NCBI RefSeq assembly: GCF_014196805.1 | Contig: NZ_JACIEI010000012.1 | Coordinates: 32,198-96,197 of the forward strand | Source of the DNA: Sulfitobacter undariae | Lineage (GTDB): Bacteria; Pseudomonadota; Alphaproteobacteria; Rhodobacterales; Rhodobacteraceae | Direction of reading: 5' to 3' | DNA: 64,000 nucleotides | Part shown: positions 42,357-51,202 of the stretch, piece after piece | Numbering within the stretch: position 1 is the first letter of the stretch | Layout: each line of letters starts with the position of its first letter | Made by a program: the position numbers and the translations under genes | The notes under the pieces: generated by a model | The model's database searches: none | What the model was told of the DNA's origin: nothing | What the model saw: only the letters and a program-made list of their open reading frames with translations

Positions 42357-43381
42357 GTGCCCCGACTTCCATAGCGAATACGTGGATCAAGCAGCACCAA
42401 AAGCATGTCAGATATCATTGTACCGATCAAGGTGAGCAGAGCCACAAACATTAAGACAAATCCTGCCAGAAATTGATCTTGGGATTTTAGTGCGGCCAGT
42501 AGGTAAGGCCCGATTGTTTGCAGGCCCAACACTACTGACACCAGAACCGATCCTGAAACCATCGCGGGCAGCAGGTTTCCGATGTCTGCAACAAATGGAT
42601 TGAACGCCACGCGTAGCGGGTACTTTGCCAACAATCGCCCGGGTGCTAACCCTTTGGCCTTTGCGGTTTCGACATAAGGCTTGTGCAATTCATCCAGCAT
42701 GTTTGCACGTAAACGTTGCATCATCGCGGCAGCGCCTGAGGTGCCGATCACAAAGGTGGGCACAATCATGTGCAGCAGGATAGATTTCACCTTTAGCCAC
42801 GACATCGGTTCCCCCTCAAATTCAGGTGACATCATGCCGCCGATGGGAAGATCAAAGTGCTTTTGACCATAGTAGAAGAGGATCAACGCCAATAGAAAGT
42901 TCGGCGTGGCCAGCCCTAAATAGGCGATGAATCCCGCTGTATAGTCGGCCCATGTTTCGGCCTTGGCGGCGGCCAAAACGCCCAATGGAAGCGCCACAGC
43001 ATAGACAAACAGCACTGCTGCTAGATTGAGTAGCACCGTCAGCCAAAGAGCATCACCGACGATTTCGCCTACTGGGCGGTCAAATTCGAATGACCAGCCA
43101 AAGTTGCCTTGTATCAAACCCGAAAACCCCGACGGACCGGGCGCAAAGCCGGCCCAGATCAGGTATTGCTCCCAAAGGGGGCGATCTAATGCGTATTCTT
43201 TGCGCAAAAATTCGGCCTTGGCGACGCCGTCCGCCTGACCGGTGGCGCGCAACTCGGCTATTTGATTGGAAAGGTAGTCGCCGGGTGGCAAGTTGATAAT
43301 GACAAATATCAGTATCGAGACCACCCAAAGCGTAAGCAGCATAGTGCCGAAACGGTACAAAGCATATCGCAGGAACATCAT
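42353..43381 (-). CDS. yejB: Oligopeptide ABC transporter permease, YejB-like
   Basis: This is a 342-residue DppB/OppB-type permease. The start is MMFLRYALYRFGTMLLTLW with VVSILIFVIINLPPGDYLSN, the OppB N-terminal helix with the Leu-Pro-Pro-Gly motif. TLIGTMISDMLLVLLDPRIR near the C-terminus is the OppB end with D-x-x-x-x-x-L-D-P-R. The EAA loop region is LHKPYVETAKAKGLAPGRLL. It overlaps YejA by 4 bases upstream and YejE by 4 bases downstream, so it is fully coupled. The second methionine is also a possible start. Confidence 0.92.
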   Translation of the reverse strand: MMFLRYALYRFGTMLLTLWVVSILIFVIINLPPGDYLSNQIAELRATGQADGVAKAEFLRKEYALDRPLWEQYLIWAGFAPGPSGFSGLIQGNFGWSFEFDRPVGEIVGDALWLTVLLNLAAVLFVYAVALPLGVLAAAKAETWADYTAGFIAYLGLATPNFLLALILFYYGQKHFDLPIGGMMSPEFEGEPMSWLKVKSILLHMIVPTFVIGTSGAAAMMQRLRANMLDELHKPYVETAKAKGLAPGRLLAKYPLRVAFNPFVADIGNLLPAMVSGSVLVSVVLGLQTIGPYLLAALKSQDQFLAGFVLMFVALLTLIGTMISDMLLVLLDPRIRYGSRGT

Positions 43382-45288
43382 TGGATTACCTGCTGGTGAG
43401 GGTTTTCAAAGTAGAATTCGTCGATCCTGTGAATGCCAAAATGCGCACCCGGCTCATATGCCCAAATGCCAGTTTCTGGTACATTTCGCAGCCTTTTAGA
43501 GACGACAATCGGCTGGGGGGCTTCTGATAGAATACCTATGGCAAAGACCTGGTTGGCGTGAATGCGGAGCATTTCGTTCCAGACATTTTCGCGTGTGGAA
43601 TTGTCCGTGGCGTGGTTCCAATCTTCGGCCAAGGACATCAGCCGGTTGGGCGCATCGCCTTCAGGTTTTTGCCCAAATTCACCTTTGGATTGATAATATT
43701 GCCCCCACATGGGCCATGCAAAGAACTCCTGGTTGGTCGGCGCGAGGTAACTCGGAGAGGTTTCCGCTGTCGGCAGCCCGTTATCCCAGCCGAACCATAC
43801 AGAAGCCATGGTTTTGCCCGCATAGACGCGATTGCGCAGAATGTTCCGATCCAGTGGGCGCATGACCAGTTTGATTCCGATCTCTCGCCATGTGTCTGTG
43901 ATAATCGCCAATGCGTTTTCAACTTCTTGGCGCTCGCCTGCGGTTTCGATCACAAACTCCATCGGGCGGCCATCAGGCAGCTTGCGCAAACCCGAAGAGG
44001 TGCGCTCGGTCAGGCCCATCTCGTCAAGCAGAGCGTTGGCTGCGTCTATGGAATAGCCGCAAAACGCGAGGAAATTATCGCTTTTAAAGAGTGAGCTTTC
44101 GGAAAGCGCAGTCATGCCGCCTTCTTGGGCCAGCCCGAAATATAGCGTGCGGTTGATCATTCGGCGGTCAATGCTGAGGCTGAGGGCGCGGCGGAATCGG
44201 ACATCACGCATCACTTTGCGCCAGACAACGTCGGCAAAATTCAGGTTCGGATAGATTGCAATCTGGCTGGCCGCCCCATTTTGCCACAGCAGAGTTTTAT
44301 AATCCCCGCCATCTGCCTCGCCTTTCTTGAGGATCGAAATATCAGGAAAGTCGAGACCGCGTGCTTGCAGGTCAACTTCTCCTGCGTTGGCTTTGGCCGC
44401 GATGAGGCCGCTGTTCACAACTGTCATCTCAACCGTGTCGATATAAGGCAGTTGCACACCGCGTGCGTCAATGCGGTGATAGTAAGGGTTGCGCACAAAA
44501 AGTTGTCTCGACGATCCTGCCTCGCTGATATTCATCCACGGTTGTAACGTCGGTTGATCAGGGTTGTCGAATTTATTCATGCTGTCGCGCTTGTTGTGCA
44601 GTGCGGCCCAGCTGTTGACGCGAGCTTCGGCGACTGCGGTTTCAAGAGTCTCGGGATCGGCGTATTTTTTGTGAAATTGTTTGAGGTAATGGGCGGGGCG
44701 GTAAATGAAAGGGGGGCTGGCTTGGGCGAGTTGCAGCAAAAATTCTGCGTTTGCAGTGGGCCATTCAAAAATCACCGTCACGGCATCCGGAAAACGCACC
44801 GTTGCCAGTACGCCGTCGGCATACATGAAAGTTGGTGGGCCGGATGGGGTGATATCGGGGTCATTCACCACGTTTTCCCACCAGTATCGGAAATCTTGCG
44901 AGGTGAAAGGCGCGCCGTCCGACCAGCGGTGCCCGGGTCGTAGCTGGAACGTGAATTTCCTGTTCTCGATCACTTCGACATTGCGCAAGATGTCAGGAGC
45001 AAGGGAGTAGTCGGGGGCGTAGCCGACCAGACGTGCATAGCCATAAGCCGACATCAAACGCACGTCTTTGGAGCGTGAAACAAGTGTCCGTAAGTTGCTG
45101 CCTTGTGTGCCGAAATTGCGCCCCTTGGCCTCCAGATCGACGATAAGAGGAACCTCTGGTAGCCGTTCGGCGATAGGGGGAAGATCGCCGTTGTTCACTT
45201 CCATTGCCCAAAAAGAAGTTTCCTGAAGGACAGGTGCAGCAAGCACTGGATTGGCCAACAAAAGGGCCAGCGCTAAAACTCTAAACAT
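43378..45288 (-). CDS. yejA: Peptide ABC transporter substrate-binding protein, YejA-like
   Basis: This is a 636-residue extracellular family 5 solute-binding protein. It has the signal sequence [20 protein letters not shown] (cleavage after LA), then family segments TFQLRPGHRWSDGAPFTSQDF, RYWWENVVNDPDITPSG, and FRRALSLSIDRRMINRTLYF. The size exceeds DppA (about 530) and agrees with YejA (about 600). I start at ATG 45288, which gives the signal peptide; the frame is open 31 codons farther, inside the ATPase gene. The start overlaps the ATPase stop by 8 bases, and the stop overlaps yejB by 4 bases. Confidence 0.92.
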   Translation of the reverse strand: MFRVLALALLLANPVLAAPVLQETSFWAMEVNNGDLPPIAERLPEVPLIVDLEAKGRNFGTQGSNLRTLVSRSKDVRLMSAYGYARLVGYAPDYSLAPDILRNVEVIENRKFTFQLRPGHRWSDGAPFTSQDFRYWWENVVNDPDITPSGPPTFMYADGVLATVRFPDAVTVIFEWPTANAEFLLQLAQASPPFIYRPAHYLKQFHKKYADPETLETAVAEARVNSWAALHNKRDSMNKFDNPDQPTLQPWMNISEAGSSRQLFVRNPYYHRIDARGVQLPYIDTVEMTVVNSGLIAAKANAGEVDLQARGLDFPDISILKKGEADGGDYKTLLWQNGAASQIAIYPNLNFADVVWRKVMRDVRFRRALSLSIDRRMINRTLYFGLAQEGGMTALSESSLFKSDNFLAFCGYSIDAANALLDEMGLTERTSSGLRKLPDGRPMEFVIETAGERQEVENALAIITDTWREIGIKLVMRPLDRNILRNRVYAGKTMASVWFGWDNGLPTAETSPSYLAPTNQEFFAWPMWGQYYQSKGEFGQKPEGDAPNRLMSLAEDWNHATDNSTRENVWNEMLRIHANQVFAIGILSEAPQPIVVSKRLRNVPETGIWAYEPGAHFGIHRIDEFYFENPHQQVIQ

Positions 45289-47050
45289 GACAGCGCACCT
45301 TATGGCCGGGTTCAATCTCGTGCAGGGCGGGTACGGATGTGCCTTCAAAGCGGAACATTTCAGGCCAGCTTGAGGGCGCACCAGCGCCTTGAGCGACTTG
45401 ATCGAGGTTTATCGGTCTTGAAATATCGGGTTCGGGTTGGGCCGCAATCAACGCCTTGGTGTACGGGTGGCGCGGATTGTAAAAAAGCGTGCTAGGGGGC
45501 GCCTGTTCTACGATCACACCTTGCCGCATCACGGCAACTTCGTCGGCAATACGGGCAACAACTGCCAGATCGTGACTGATGAACAAATAACTCAGGCCCG
45601 CACGAGATCGAATTTCTTCCAACAAAGTAAGAATTTGATGCTGCACCGAGACATCCAGCGCCGATGTAGGTTCATCGCAGATAAGCAGCTTGGGGTTGAG
45701 GGTAAGGGCGCGGGCGATTGAAAGGCGTTGGCGTTGGCCGCCAGAAAACGCATGGGGATAGCGCGTCAACATATCAGGGCTCAGGCCCACCAGCTCCAAC
45801 ATTTCTGCCGCTTTGTCACGCCGCTCTGCGCGTGTGCCGATATTGTGGATGTCCAATGGCTCGGTCAGGGTGTCGCCTATCCGCATCCGAGGGGAAAGTG
45901 AGGAGTAGGGGTCTTGGAATACCATTTGCGCCTGACGCTGAAAGGAGGTGCGCTGCCTGCCCGTCAAATTGTGTACCGGCAGCGGAGGCGCATTCGGCTC
46001 GGGATAAAACAGAACTTCGCCGCCGTTATCTGGCGTTTCTGCCCCCAGCGCCAAACGTGCGCAAGTTGTCTTGCCAGACCCGCTTTCCCCCACCAAAGCC
46101 AGCGTTTTGCCCCGCTCCACCTGTAGGTTAACATCTTTACAGGCAAAAACTGTTGTCAGTTCGCGCCAGCCTGTTGTGCGCAACGTGAATGTTTTACTGA
46201 CATTGCGCAGCTCCATAATCAAGTTTTCATGCGCTGGTGCGCGTGCTGGCGTAGCAACCTTGGGGATCGATGTAGCTGCCGCAAAAAGCTTGCGGGTATA
46301 GCCGTGCCGGGGGTCGCCTAAAACGTCGGCGGCTTGGCCGCTCTCCATGATGCGGCCCTTGTTCATGACGACAACTTGTTGGGCCATATTGGCAACTACG
46401 CCCAAGTCATGCGTGACCAGCAGCACGCCCATTCCGGTTTCGGATTGTAGTTTGTTAATCAACGCCAGCACTTGCGCCTGCGTGGTCACATCCAGCGCAG
46501 TGGTGGGTTCGTCCGCGATCAGCAAATCAGGTTTGGCGACCATCGCCATGGCGATCATGGCACGTTGGCGCATGCCGCCTGACAATTCGAACGGATAGCT
46601 GCGCCAAACACGTTCAGCATCTGAAAAGCCGACGTGCTCAAACTCTTGGAGGACCATACGTTTGGCCTCTGATCGCCCCATCGAGCGGTGAATGCGCAGC
46701 ACCTCGGCCACTTGATCTCCCAGCCGGTGCAAAGGCGAAAGCGAGCGCATGGGCTCTTGGAAAATCATCGAAATTCTGTTGCCTCTGATCTTGCGCAAGG
46801 CTGGTTCGGGCATGCCCAGCAGATCGATAGCACCTTTTGCGTCATCATAGATAATCTGGCCGCTACGGATTTGTGCAGCTTCCGGTAAGATACGCAGAAT
46901 GCTCCGGCAGGTCAGGGTTTTGCCTGACCCACTTTCTCCCACCAAAGCAAGCGTTTCACCTGCCTGCAAGGAGAAGCTGACATCCCGCACGACAGGATCG
47001 GCATTGCCAAAACCGATTGTCAGTGCGTCAATTTCCAGCAGTGGTGTCAT
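45281..47050 (-). CDS. yejF: Oligopeptide ABC transporter ATPase with two nucleotide-binding domains, YejF-like
   Basis: This is a 589-residue fusion of two OppD/OppF-type ATPases. The first domain has [18 protein letters not shown] (about 36-53), [18 protein letters not shown] and [16 protein letters not shown]. The second has [16 protein letters not shown] at about 317-332, [16 protein letters not shown] and [16 protein letters not shown]. The linker at about 260-285 contains the oligopeptide C-terminal domain ([19 protein letters not shown]), repeated near the end as [20 protein letters not shown]. YejF is the only ATPase subunit of the system. It is the first gene of the yej operon here, so the order F-A-B-E differs from E. 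coli A-B-E-F. Confidence 0.95.
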   Translation of the reverse strand: MTPLLEIDALTIGFGNADPVVRDVSFSLQAGETLALVGESGSGKTLTCRSILRILPEAAQIRSGQIIYDDAKGAIDLLGMPEPALRKIRGNRISMIFQEPMRSLSPLHRLGDQVAEVLRIHRSMGRSEAKRMVLQEFEHVGFSDAERVWRSYPFELSGGMRQRAMIAMAMVAKPDLLIADEPTTALDVTTQAQVLALINKLQSETGMGVLLVTHDLGVVANMAQQVVVMNKGRIMESGQAADVLGDPRHGYTRKLFAAATSIPKVATPARAPAHENLIMELRNVSKTFTLRTTGWRELTTVFACKDVNLQVERGKTLALVGESGSGKTTCARLALGAETPDNGGEVLFYPEPNAPPLPVHNLTGRQRTSFQRQAQMVFQDPYSSLSPRMRIGDTLTEPLDIHNIGTRAERRDKAAEMLELVGLSPDMLTRYPHAFSGGQRQRLSIARALTLNPKLLICDEPTSALDVSVQHQILTLLEEIRSRAGLSYLFISHDLAVVARIADEVAVMRQGVIVEQAPPSTLFYNPRHPYTKALIAAQPEPDISRPINLDQVAQGAGAPSSWPEMFRFEGTSVPALHEIEPGHKVRCHV

Positions 47051-47449
47051 GGATTTCCTGTTCTCTTTCCGCTCACTGGCGGTTTCAAGATAGAGTGAAG
47101 CCGATTTGTGTAGGGGCGTCCAGTGTTGGGGCGTAGTTTCGTGCTAATCATGTCCTTAATAGTCCCGACATGTTGTGGTTTTAAGCGAATGGGGCGTGTG
47201 ATCAGAGGTTTGGACGTCTTTGTCGATCGAATGGGTGTCGTAACGCAGGTGGGGAACGCTGCGCATCTGTGGCGCGGTGCAATGGTTTGCCATCTCGTTC
47301 TATAGGTCACGTCGTGCAAAAGTGGCTCGAACGGTAAGCATTTCTGAGCCAAGACAGCTTATCTACCGAATATTGCGGCAGGCATTAACTAAGTATTCAT
47401 TATTGCAGGAGAAATTGACGTAGTTGTGTTTGGTGAGGTGTGCTGTAGC
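47051..47449. other. Intergenic region, yejF / sensor kinase
   Basis: These 399 bases lie between the divergent yejF and the sensor-kinase genes. Short frames on both strands lack family features. One rightward frame (47123-47305) contains a tract that looks protein-like (GRVIRGLDVFVDRMGVVTQV) but has no start signal or recognisable domain. The region presumably carries two divergent promoters. Confidence 0.4.
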
Positions 47450-48874
47450 ATGTTCAAATTCTTACGTCTTTTGCTCGCAGCTTTGGTTTTACTGATGGCT
47501 TCGGCAGCGGGTTGCGTTTTGTCGGCCAGTGAAGTGTTCGCGTGGGCGCCATGGAGCGCTGAAACGCGTGCTTCTTTATCGGGCTTGCCGCCTGCAAATA
47601 TCGCGATGGTGTTCGGCTTGGTGGCAGTGGCATTGACGGGTTATGCTGCAGGGATTGGCCATCGTTCAGCCAGTGCTAAGGAAGTTTGTGCATCTGGCGG
47701 GGTCTTGTTTAAGGCCATGGATCAAATGCAGGGCGCGGTTGTTACCTTTGATCGTGAAATGAAAGCAACTGATTGGAACAGCGAATTTGTTGGGCGATTT
47801 CCGACTTTGGTCCCCCATCTGGAGCAGGGCGCAACCCTTGAGAGACTGCTCAGCCAGGCATGTAATACCTGCGTTTTTAGCCCAAAACTGGGTTTTGATG
47901 CGGTCGAAACATGCATTGGCGATTTGGTAACCAATTTGCAAAGCGGGGATACTGTCCAGCACACTGTGCACACCCCGTCGGGCAGTACATTTGATTTGGT
48001 CCTGTTTCTGCTGGCTGCGCAGCAATATGGGGTGATCTGGGTCGATGTGACAAAGTTTCATCACCAACACGCGGATATTACCGCGCATAATCGCGTATTG
48101 GAGCAGACGAACCAACAACTCTTGGCGTTTTCAAAAATGGCGGTTCATGAACTGAAGGCACCTTTGAAACAGCAATCTGCTTTGTTGGGGCGCATGTCGG
48201 AGGAGATCGCAGATGCCAAGCTGGGGCTGTCAGCCGAAGTACAAAGCCAGTTTGCGATGCTTGCTAAACTGTCCACACGTATGGACCTGCTGGTAAGTGG
48301 TTTGCTGGATTACACGACCGTTGATCTGGGACAAAAAAAGGCCGAGTGTTTTTCCCCGAATGCACGACTGGAGGCTATCGTTGCGCGTGCTGCGATCGGG
48401 CCGCACATCAAGGTAGACATTAAGTCGGACATACCCCCAGTACATGTAGATCCGGTTTCTTTTGATCTGGTCATGCAGCATTTGATTACAAATGCCGCAT
48501 GGCATCATGATAAAGTCATGGGGGGCATCGTGCTGCGTGCGTATCGCAATCAAACCGATGTTGTGATCGAGGTCGAAGATGACGGAACGGGAATAGCACC
48601 ATACAGATATGACGAGATGTTTGAGCCCTTCACGAGGTTTTCGCATGCGGCGGGAAACGGACTGGGGCTTGCGCTTGTTAAGAAGGTTGTCACTTCATGG
48701 GGCGGTACGGTGAATTTACGCTCCACTTTAGGGAGCGGGAGTGTCTTCTCGGTGAGTCTACCTGCCGCGGCTCACCCGATTGAGGTGCTTGGCGGTTTGC
48801 CGCATGAATTAGAGAGAAACCTGTCTGCAATTTGTGCGTTGCCAATTCAAACGGATGGGGTTGGAATGGCATGA
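47450..48874 (+). CDS. Orphan sensor histidine kinase
   Basis: This is a 474-residue membrane kinase. Two N-terminal hydrophobic segments (LLLAALVLLMASAAGCVLSA at about 6-25 and ANIAMVFGLVAVALTGYAAG near 50) anchor it. A PAS-like region at about 80-210 contains DQMQGAVVTFDREMKATDWN. The phospho-acceptor lies in SKMAVHELKAPLKQQSALLG, the HisKA motif H-E-L-K-x-P. The HATPase domain has the N-box HLITNAAWHHDK, G1 as EDDGTGIAPY and G2 as GNGLGLALVKK. No response-regulator gene is adjacent. It is convergent with hemN, close to the FnrL/cbb3 locus, so a link to oxygen or redox sensing is possible but unproved. A GTG at 47426 is an alternative start. Confidence 0.9.
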   Translation: MFKFLRLLLAALVLLMASAAGCVLSASEVFAWAPWSAETRASLSGLPPANIAMVFGLVAVALTGYAAGIGHRSASAKEVCASGGVLFKAMDQMQGAVVTFDREMKATDWNSEFVGRFPTLVPHLEQGATLERLLSQACNTCVFSPKLGFDAVETCIGDLVTNLQSGDTVQHTVHTPSGSTFDLVLFLLAAQQYGVIWVDVTKFHHQHADITAHNRVLEQTNQQLLAFSKMAVHELKAPLKQQSALLGRMSEEIADAKLGLSAEVQSQFAMLAKLSTRMDLLVSGLLDYTTVDLGQKKAECFSPNARLEAIVARAAIGPHIKVDIKSDIPPVHVDPVSFDLVMQHLITNAAWHHDKVMGGIVLRAYRNQTDVVIEVEDDGTGIAPYRYDEMFEPFTRFSHAAGNGLGLALVKKVVTSWGGTVNLRSTLGSGSVFSVSLPAAAHPIEVLGGLPHELERNLSAICALPIQTDGVGMA

Positions 48875-48943
48875 TGTTGCAGCACAGTACCGCATAATTT
48901 GCCTCAAGTCTTTGCAGGACAGCACGACGCGTGCGGTGGATTT

Positions 48944-50299
48944 CTAGATCGCGGAAGAATGTGCGGTTTGTTGTGTTGTGCGATCATCCAGATATCCGGC
49001 GATAACCCTCACCAATGGATAGGCTGCTGGTTTGAGCTCCAATCCCTTGCTGCTGATGAAAAATACATCCGAAAATTTTTGCATCAATGACACGGCCATC
49101 GCGCGAATATCGGCGTGATATGTCGGGAACGCCTCTCCCAGCGCGGCTTCGTTAAATATGAAGCGGCACATCAGGTCTTCGATGACTTGAGCCATCATCC
49201 TATCTTTGGTCGACATCGCAAAGCCTTTGAAACTTGCAAACCCGTTGGCTTCTATCCGTTCTTGATAGGCAAATGTCGCGGGCGTATTTTGGGCATACCC
49301 CTGAGGGAGTTTTGAGATAGCCGACGCGCCAAATCCCAGCAAGATTTGGCTTTGATCGTCGGTGTAGCCCTGAAAGTTGCGGCGCAACATGCCTGTGGTA
49401 CTGGCGTGTGCCAAGCTGTCATCAGGTAGGGTGAAGTGGTCAATGCCAATCGCCTGATAGCCGTTTTCAGTGAACACCCGATCGGCGGCAGCGGCGAGAG
49501 CTAAGCGCATAAGGGTATCGGGTAGATCGTCGGGTTTGATCATCACTTGGCGTTTGGACATCCATGGCACATGCGCATAGCCGTAAATCGCCAACCTATC
49601 GGGTTGCAGAGCCAGCACGTGATCCAGAGTGCGGGTGAAACTTTCGAGGGTTTGGTGGGGAAGGCCATATAAGACATCCAGATTGAGGCTGCTCACATTT
49701 TGTTCGCGTAAAAAGAGAATAACGGTTTGGGTTTGTTCCAATGTTTGGGGACGGCCGATGGCCTGCTGCACCTTTTCGCTAAAGTCTTGCACGCCCAGAC
49801 TCGCGCGGGTCAGGCCGAAATCAATTAAGGTTTGCAACAGATCGGGTGCGGCTTCAGTTGGGTCAATTTCGACCGAGAATTCAAAATCGGGTGCGTGTGT
49901 GAAGGCCGCAAAAACACAACGCAAAAGTTGAGTCATCGTTTCCGGAGAAAGAATCGTTGGCGTGCCCCCGCCTAAATGCAGGCGGGACATGTTCACAGTA
50001 TCTGGCAAGCTACGGCGCACAGCCATAATTTCTTTGCATAAAATTGTAACATAGGCATCCACAGGGCGCATGGTTTTTGTGCCTTGTGTCCGGCAGGCGC
50101 AAAACCAGCACAGGCGTTTGCAAAAGGGAATATGGATGTAGATTGACACATCCGTACCGTCTGGCACGGCTTGGAGCCAGTCCTGCTGGTTACGTTGGCC
50201 CGCGCCTTCAACAAAGTGATTGGCAGGTGGATAGCTCGTGTATCGGGGTACACGTGCGTCAAAAAGGCCATGTCGGCGAAAGGTGTCGATATTACTCAT
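48944..50299 (-). CDS. hemN: Oxygen-independent coproporphyrinogen III oxidase
   Basis: HemN is a radical-SAM enzyme that converts coproporphyrinogen III to protoporphyrinogen IX without O2, needed for heme (and bacteriochlorophyll) during low oxygen. The 451 residues include the cluster motif HIPFCKRLCWFCACRTQG at about 55-72 (C-x3-C-x2-C, then a further Cys), LHLGGGTPTILSPETMTQLL and the SAM/substrate segment SVEIDPTEAAPDLLQTL. YGLPHQTLESFTRTLDHVLA and the HemN-specific IDHFTLPDDSLAHA are also clear. It is divergent from fnrL across 48 bases holding an FNR box at about -41 from its start codon, so FnrL activation under micro-oxic conditions is inferred. Confidence 0.95.
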   Translation of the reverse strand: MSNIDTFRRHGLFDARVPRYTSYPPANHFVEGAGQRNQQDWLQAVPDGTDVSIYIHIPFCKRLCWFCACRTQGTKTMRPVDAYVTILCKEIMAVRRSLPDTVNMSRLHLGGGTPTILSPETMTQLLRCVFAAFTHAPDFEFSVEIDPTEAAPDLLQTLIDFGLTRASLGVQDFSEKVQQAIGRPQTLEQTQTVILFLREQNVSSLNLDVLYGLPHQTLESFTRTLDHVLALQPDRLAIYGYAHVPWMSKRQVMIKPDDLPDTLMRLALAAAADRVFTENGYQAIGIDHFTLPDDSLAHASTTGMLRRNFQGYTDDQSQILLGFGASAISKLPQGYAQNTPATFAYQERIEANGFASFKGFAMSTKDRMMAQVIEDLMCRFIFNEAALGEAFPTYHADIRAMAVSLMQKFSDVFFISSKGLELKPAAYPLVRVIAGYLDDRTTQQTAHSSAI

Positions 50300-50332
50300 G
50301 GTTGTGTTTAGGATGGCATGGATAAATAAACT

Positions 50333-50346
50333 TTGATGCAGATCAA
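50333..50346. promoter_or_regulatory. FNR box TTGATGCAGATCAA, hemN/fnrL
   Basis: This is a perfect TTGAT-N4-ATCAA palindrome, one base before the fnrL ATG at 50348 and centred about 40 bases from the hemN start. On the minus strand a TAAACA at 50310-50305 fits a -10 box at the usual class II spacing, with transcription starting almost at the hemN ATG. For fnrL the same site would overlap translation start and could repress. It is identical to the site at 54740-54753. Confidence 0.9.
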
Positions 50347-50347
50347 C

Positions 50348-51085
50348 ATGAATACAATTCCTAAGCTAAAGACAGAAATGCGTTGCGATAGCTGCCCGAT
50401 ACGCCACCGTGCCGTGTGCGCGCGCTGTGACGCGGATGAGCTGTCGCTGCTGGATGCAATTAAAACCTACCGCAGCTTTTCAGCAGGCGACCCTATTTTG
50501 TGGCGTGGTGAGCCGGTGGAATTCTTGGCATCGGTGGTGAGTGGTGTTGCGACGCTGTCGAAAACACTTGAGGACGGGCGCACCCAGATGGTGGGGTTAT
50601 TGCTGCCCTCTGACTTCATTGGCCGTCCGGGTCGCATGGAAATCGCGTTTGACGTAACCGCGACAACTGATGTTGTCTTGTGCTGCTTTGATCGCAAGCC
50701 TTTTGAAAAGCTACTGATGGAAACGCCGCATATCGCGCAGCGCTTGATGGAGCTGGCGCTGGATGAACTGGATGCAGCGCGTGACTGGATGCTGTTGCTG
50801 GGACGTAAAACGGCCCGTGAAAAAATTGCCACATTTATTGAACTGCTTGAGCGCCGTTCAAATTCTGATGCGGCGCAGCGTATTAGAACACTGCCGCTGC
50901 CCATGACCCGCGACCAGATCGCAAGCTACTTGGGGCTGACGCTTGAAACGGTCAGCCGTCAGTTCAGTTCTTTGAAAAAAGAAGGCGTGATTAATTTTTC
51001 GGATCGCCGCACGCTGACGATATGCGATTTGCCTGCTTTGCAAGACGCGACAGGAAATGATGCTGATGGCGGTTTGCCCGCGTAA
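50348..51085 (+). CDS. fnrL: Oxygen-sensing Crp/Fnr regulator FnrL
   Basis: This 245-residue FNR-type regulator carries an oxygen-labile [4Fe-4S] cluster. The N-terminal cysteines are MRCDSCPIRHRAVCARC at about 11-27, arranged as in Rhodobacter FnrL (C-x2-C-x8-C-x2-C). The cyclic-nucleotide-fold domain includes GVATLSKTLEDGRTQMVGLL and LLPSDFIGRPGR. The long dimer helix contains LDELDAARDWMLLLGRKTAR. The DNA-binding helix is DQIASYLGLTLETVSRQFSS, with the E-x-x-S-R contact set of FNR. I start at ATG 50348 because an FNR box occupies the upstream in-frame codons. It controls the cco and hemN genes through boxes found in this window. Confidence 0.96.
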   Translation: MNTIPKLKTEMRCDSCPIRHRAVCARCDADELSLLDAIKTYRSFSAGDPILWRGEPVEFLASVVSGVATLSKTLEDGRTQMVGLLLPSDFIGRPGRMEIAFDVTATTDVVLCCFDRKPFEKLLMETPHIAQRLMELALDELDAARDWMLLLGRKTAREKIATFIELLERRSNSDAAQRIRTLPLPMTRDQIASYLGLTLETVSRQFSSLKKEGVINFSDRRTLTICDLPALQDATGNDADGGLPA

Positions 51086-51106
51086 CTGACGCGATAATTC
51101 AGAAAC

Positions 51107-51120
51107 TTGATTTAGATCAA
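51107..51120 (+). promoter_or_regulatory. FNR box TTGATTTAGATCAA upstream of ccoN
   Basis: This is a perfect FNR palindrome 82 bases before the ccoN ATG. Class II spacing places a -10 at about 51143-51148 (TAGAGA) and a start near 51155. It marks FnrL-activated transcription of ccoNOQP. Confidence 0.92.
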
Positions 51121-51202
51121 AGTCCGATACCGACCACCCAAATAGAGATGCCCTGCGAACAGGGGTATCTTTTGGTGCCTCTCTAAAATTGAGGGCACAT
51201 TT

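Noticed and set aside
47123..47305. Rightward 60-residue frame between yejF and the kinase
   Set aside because: Part of it looks protein-like but there is no ribosome binding site, homologous motif or neighbour logic.
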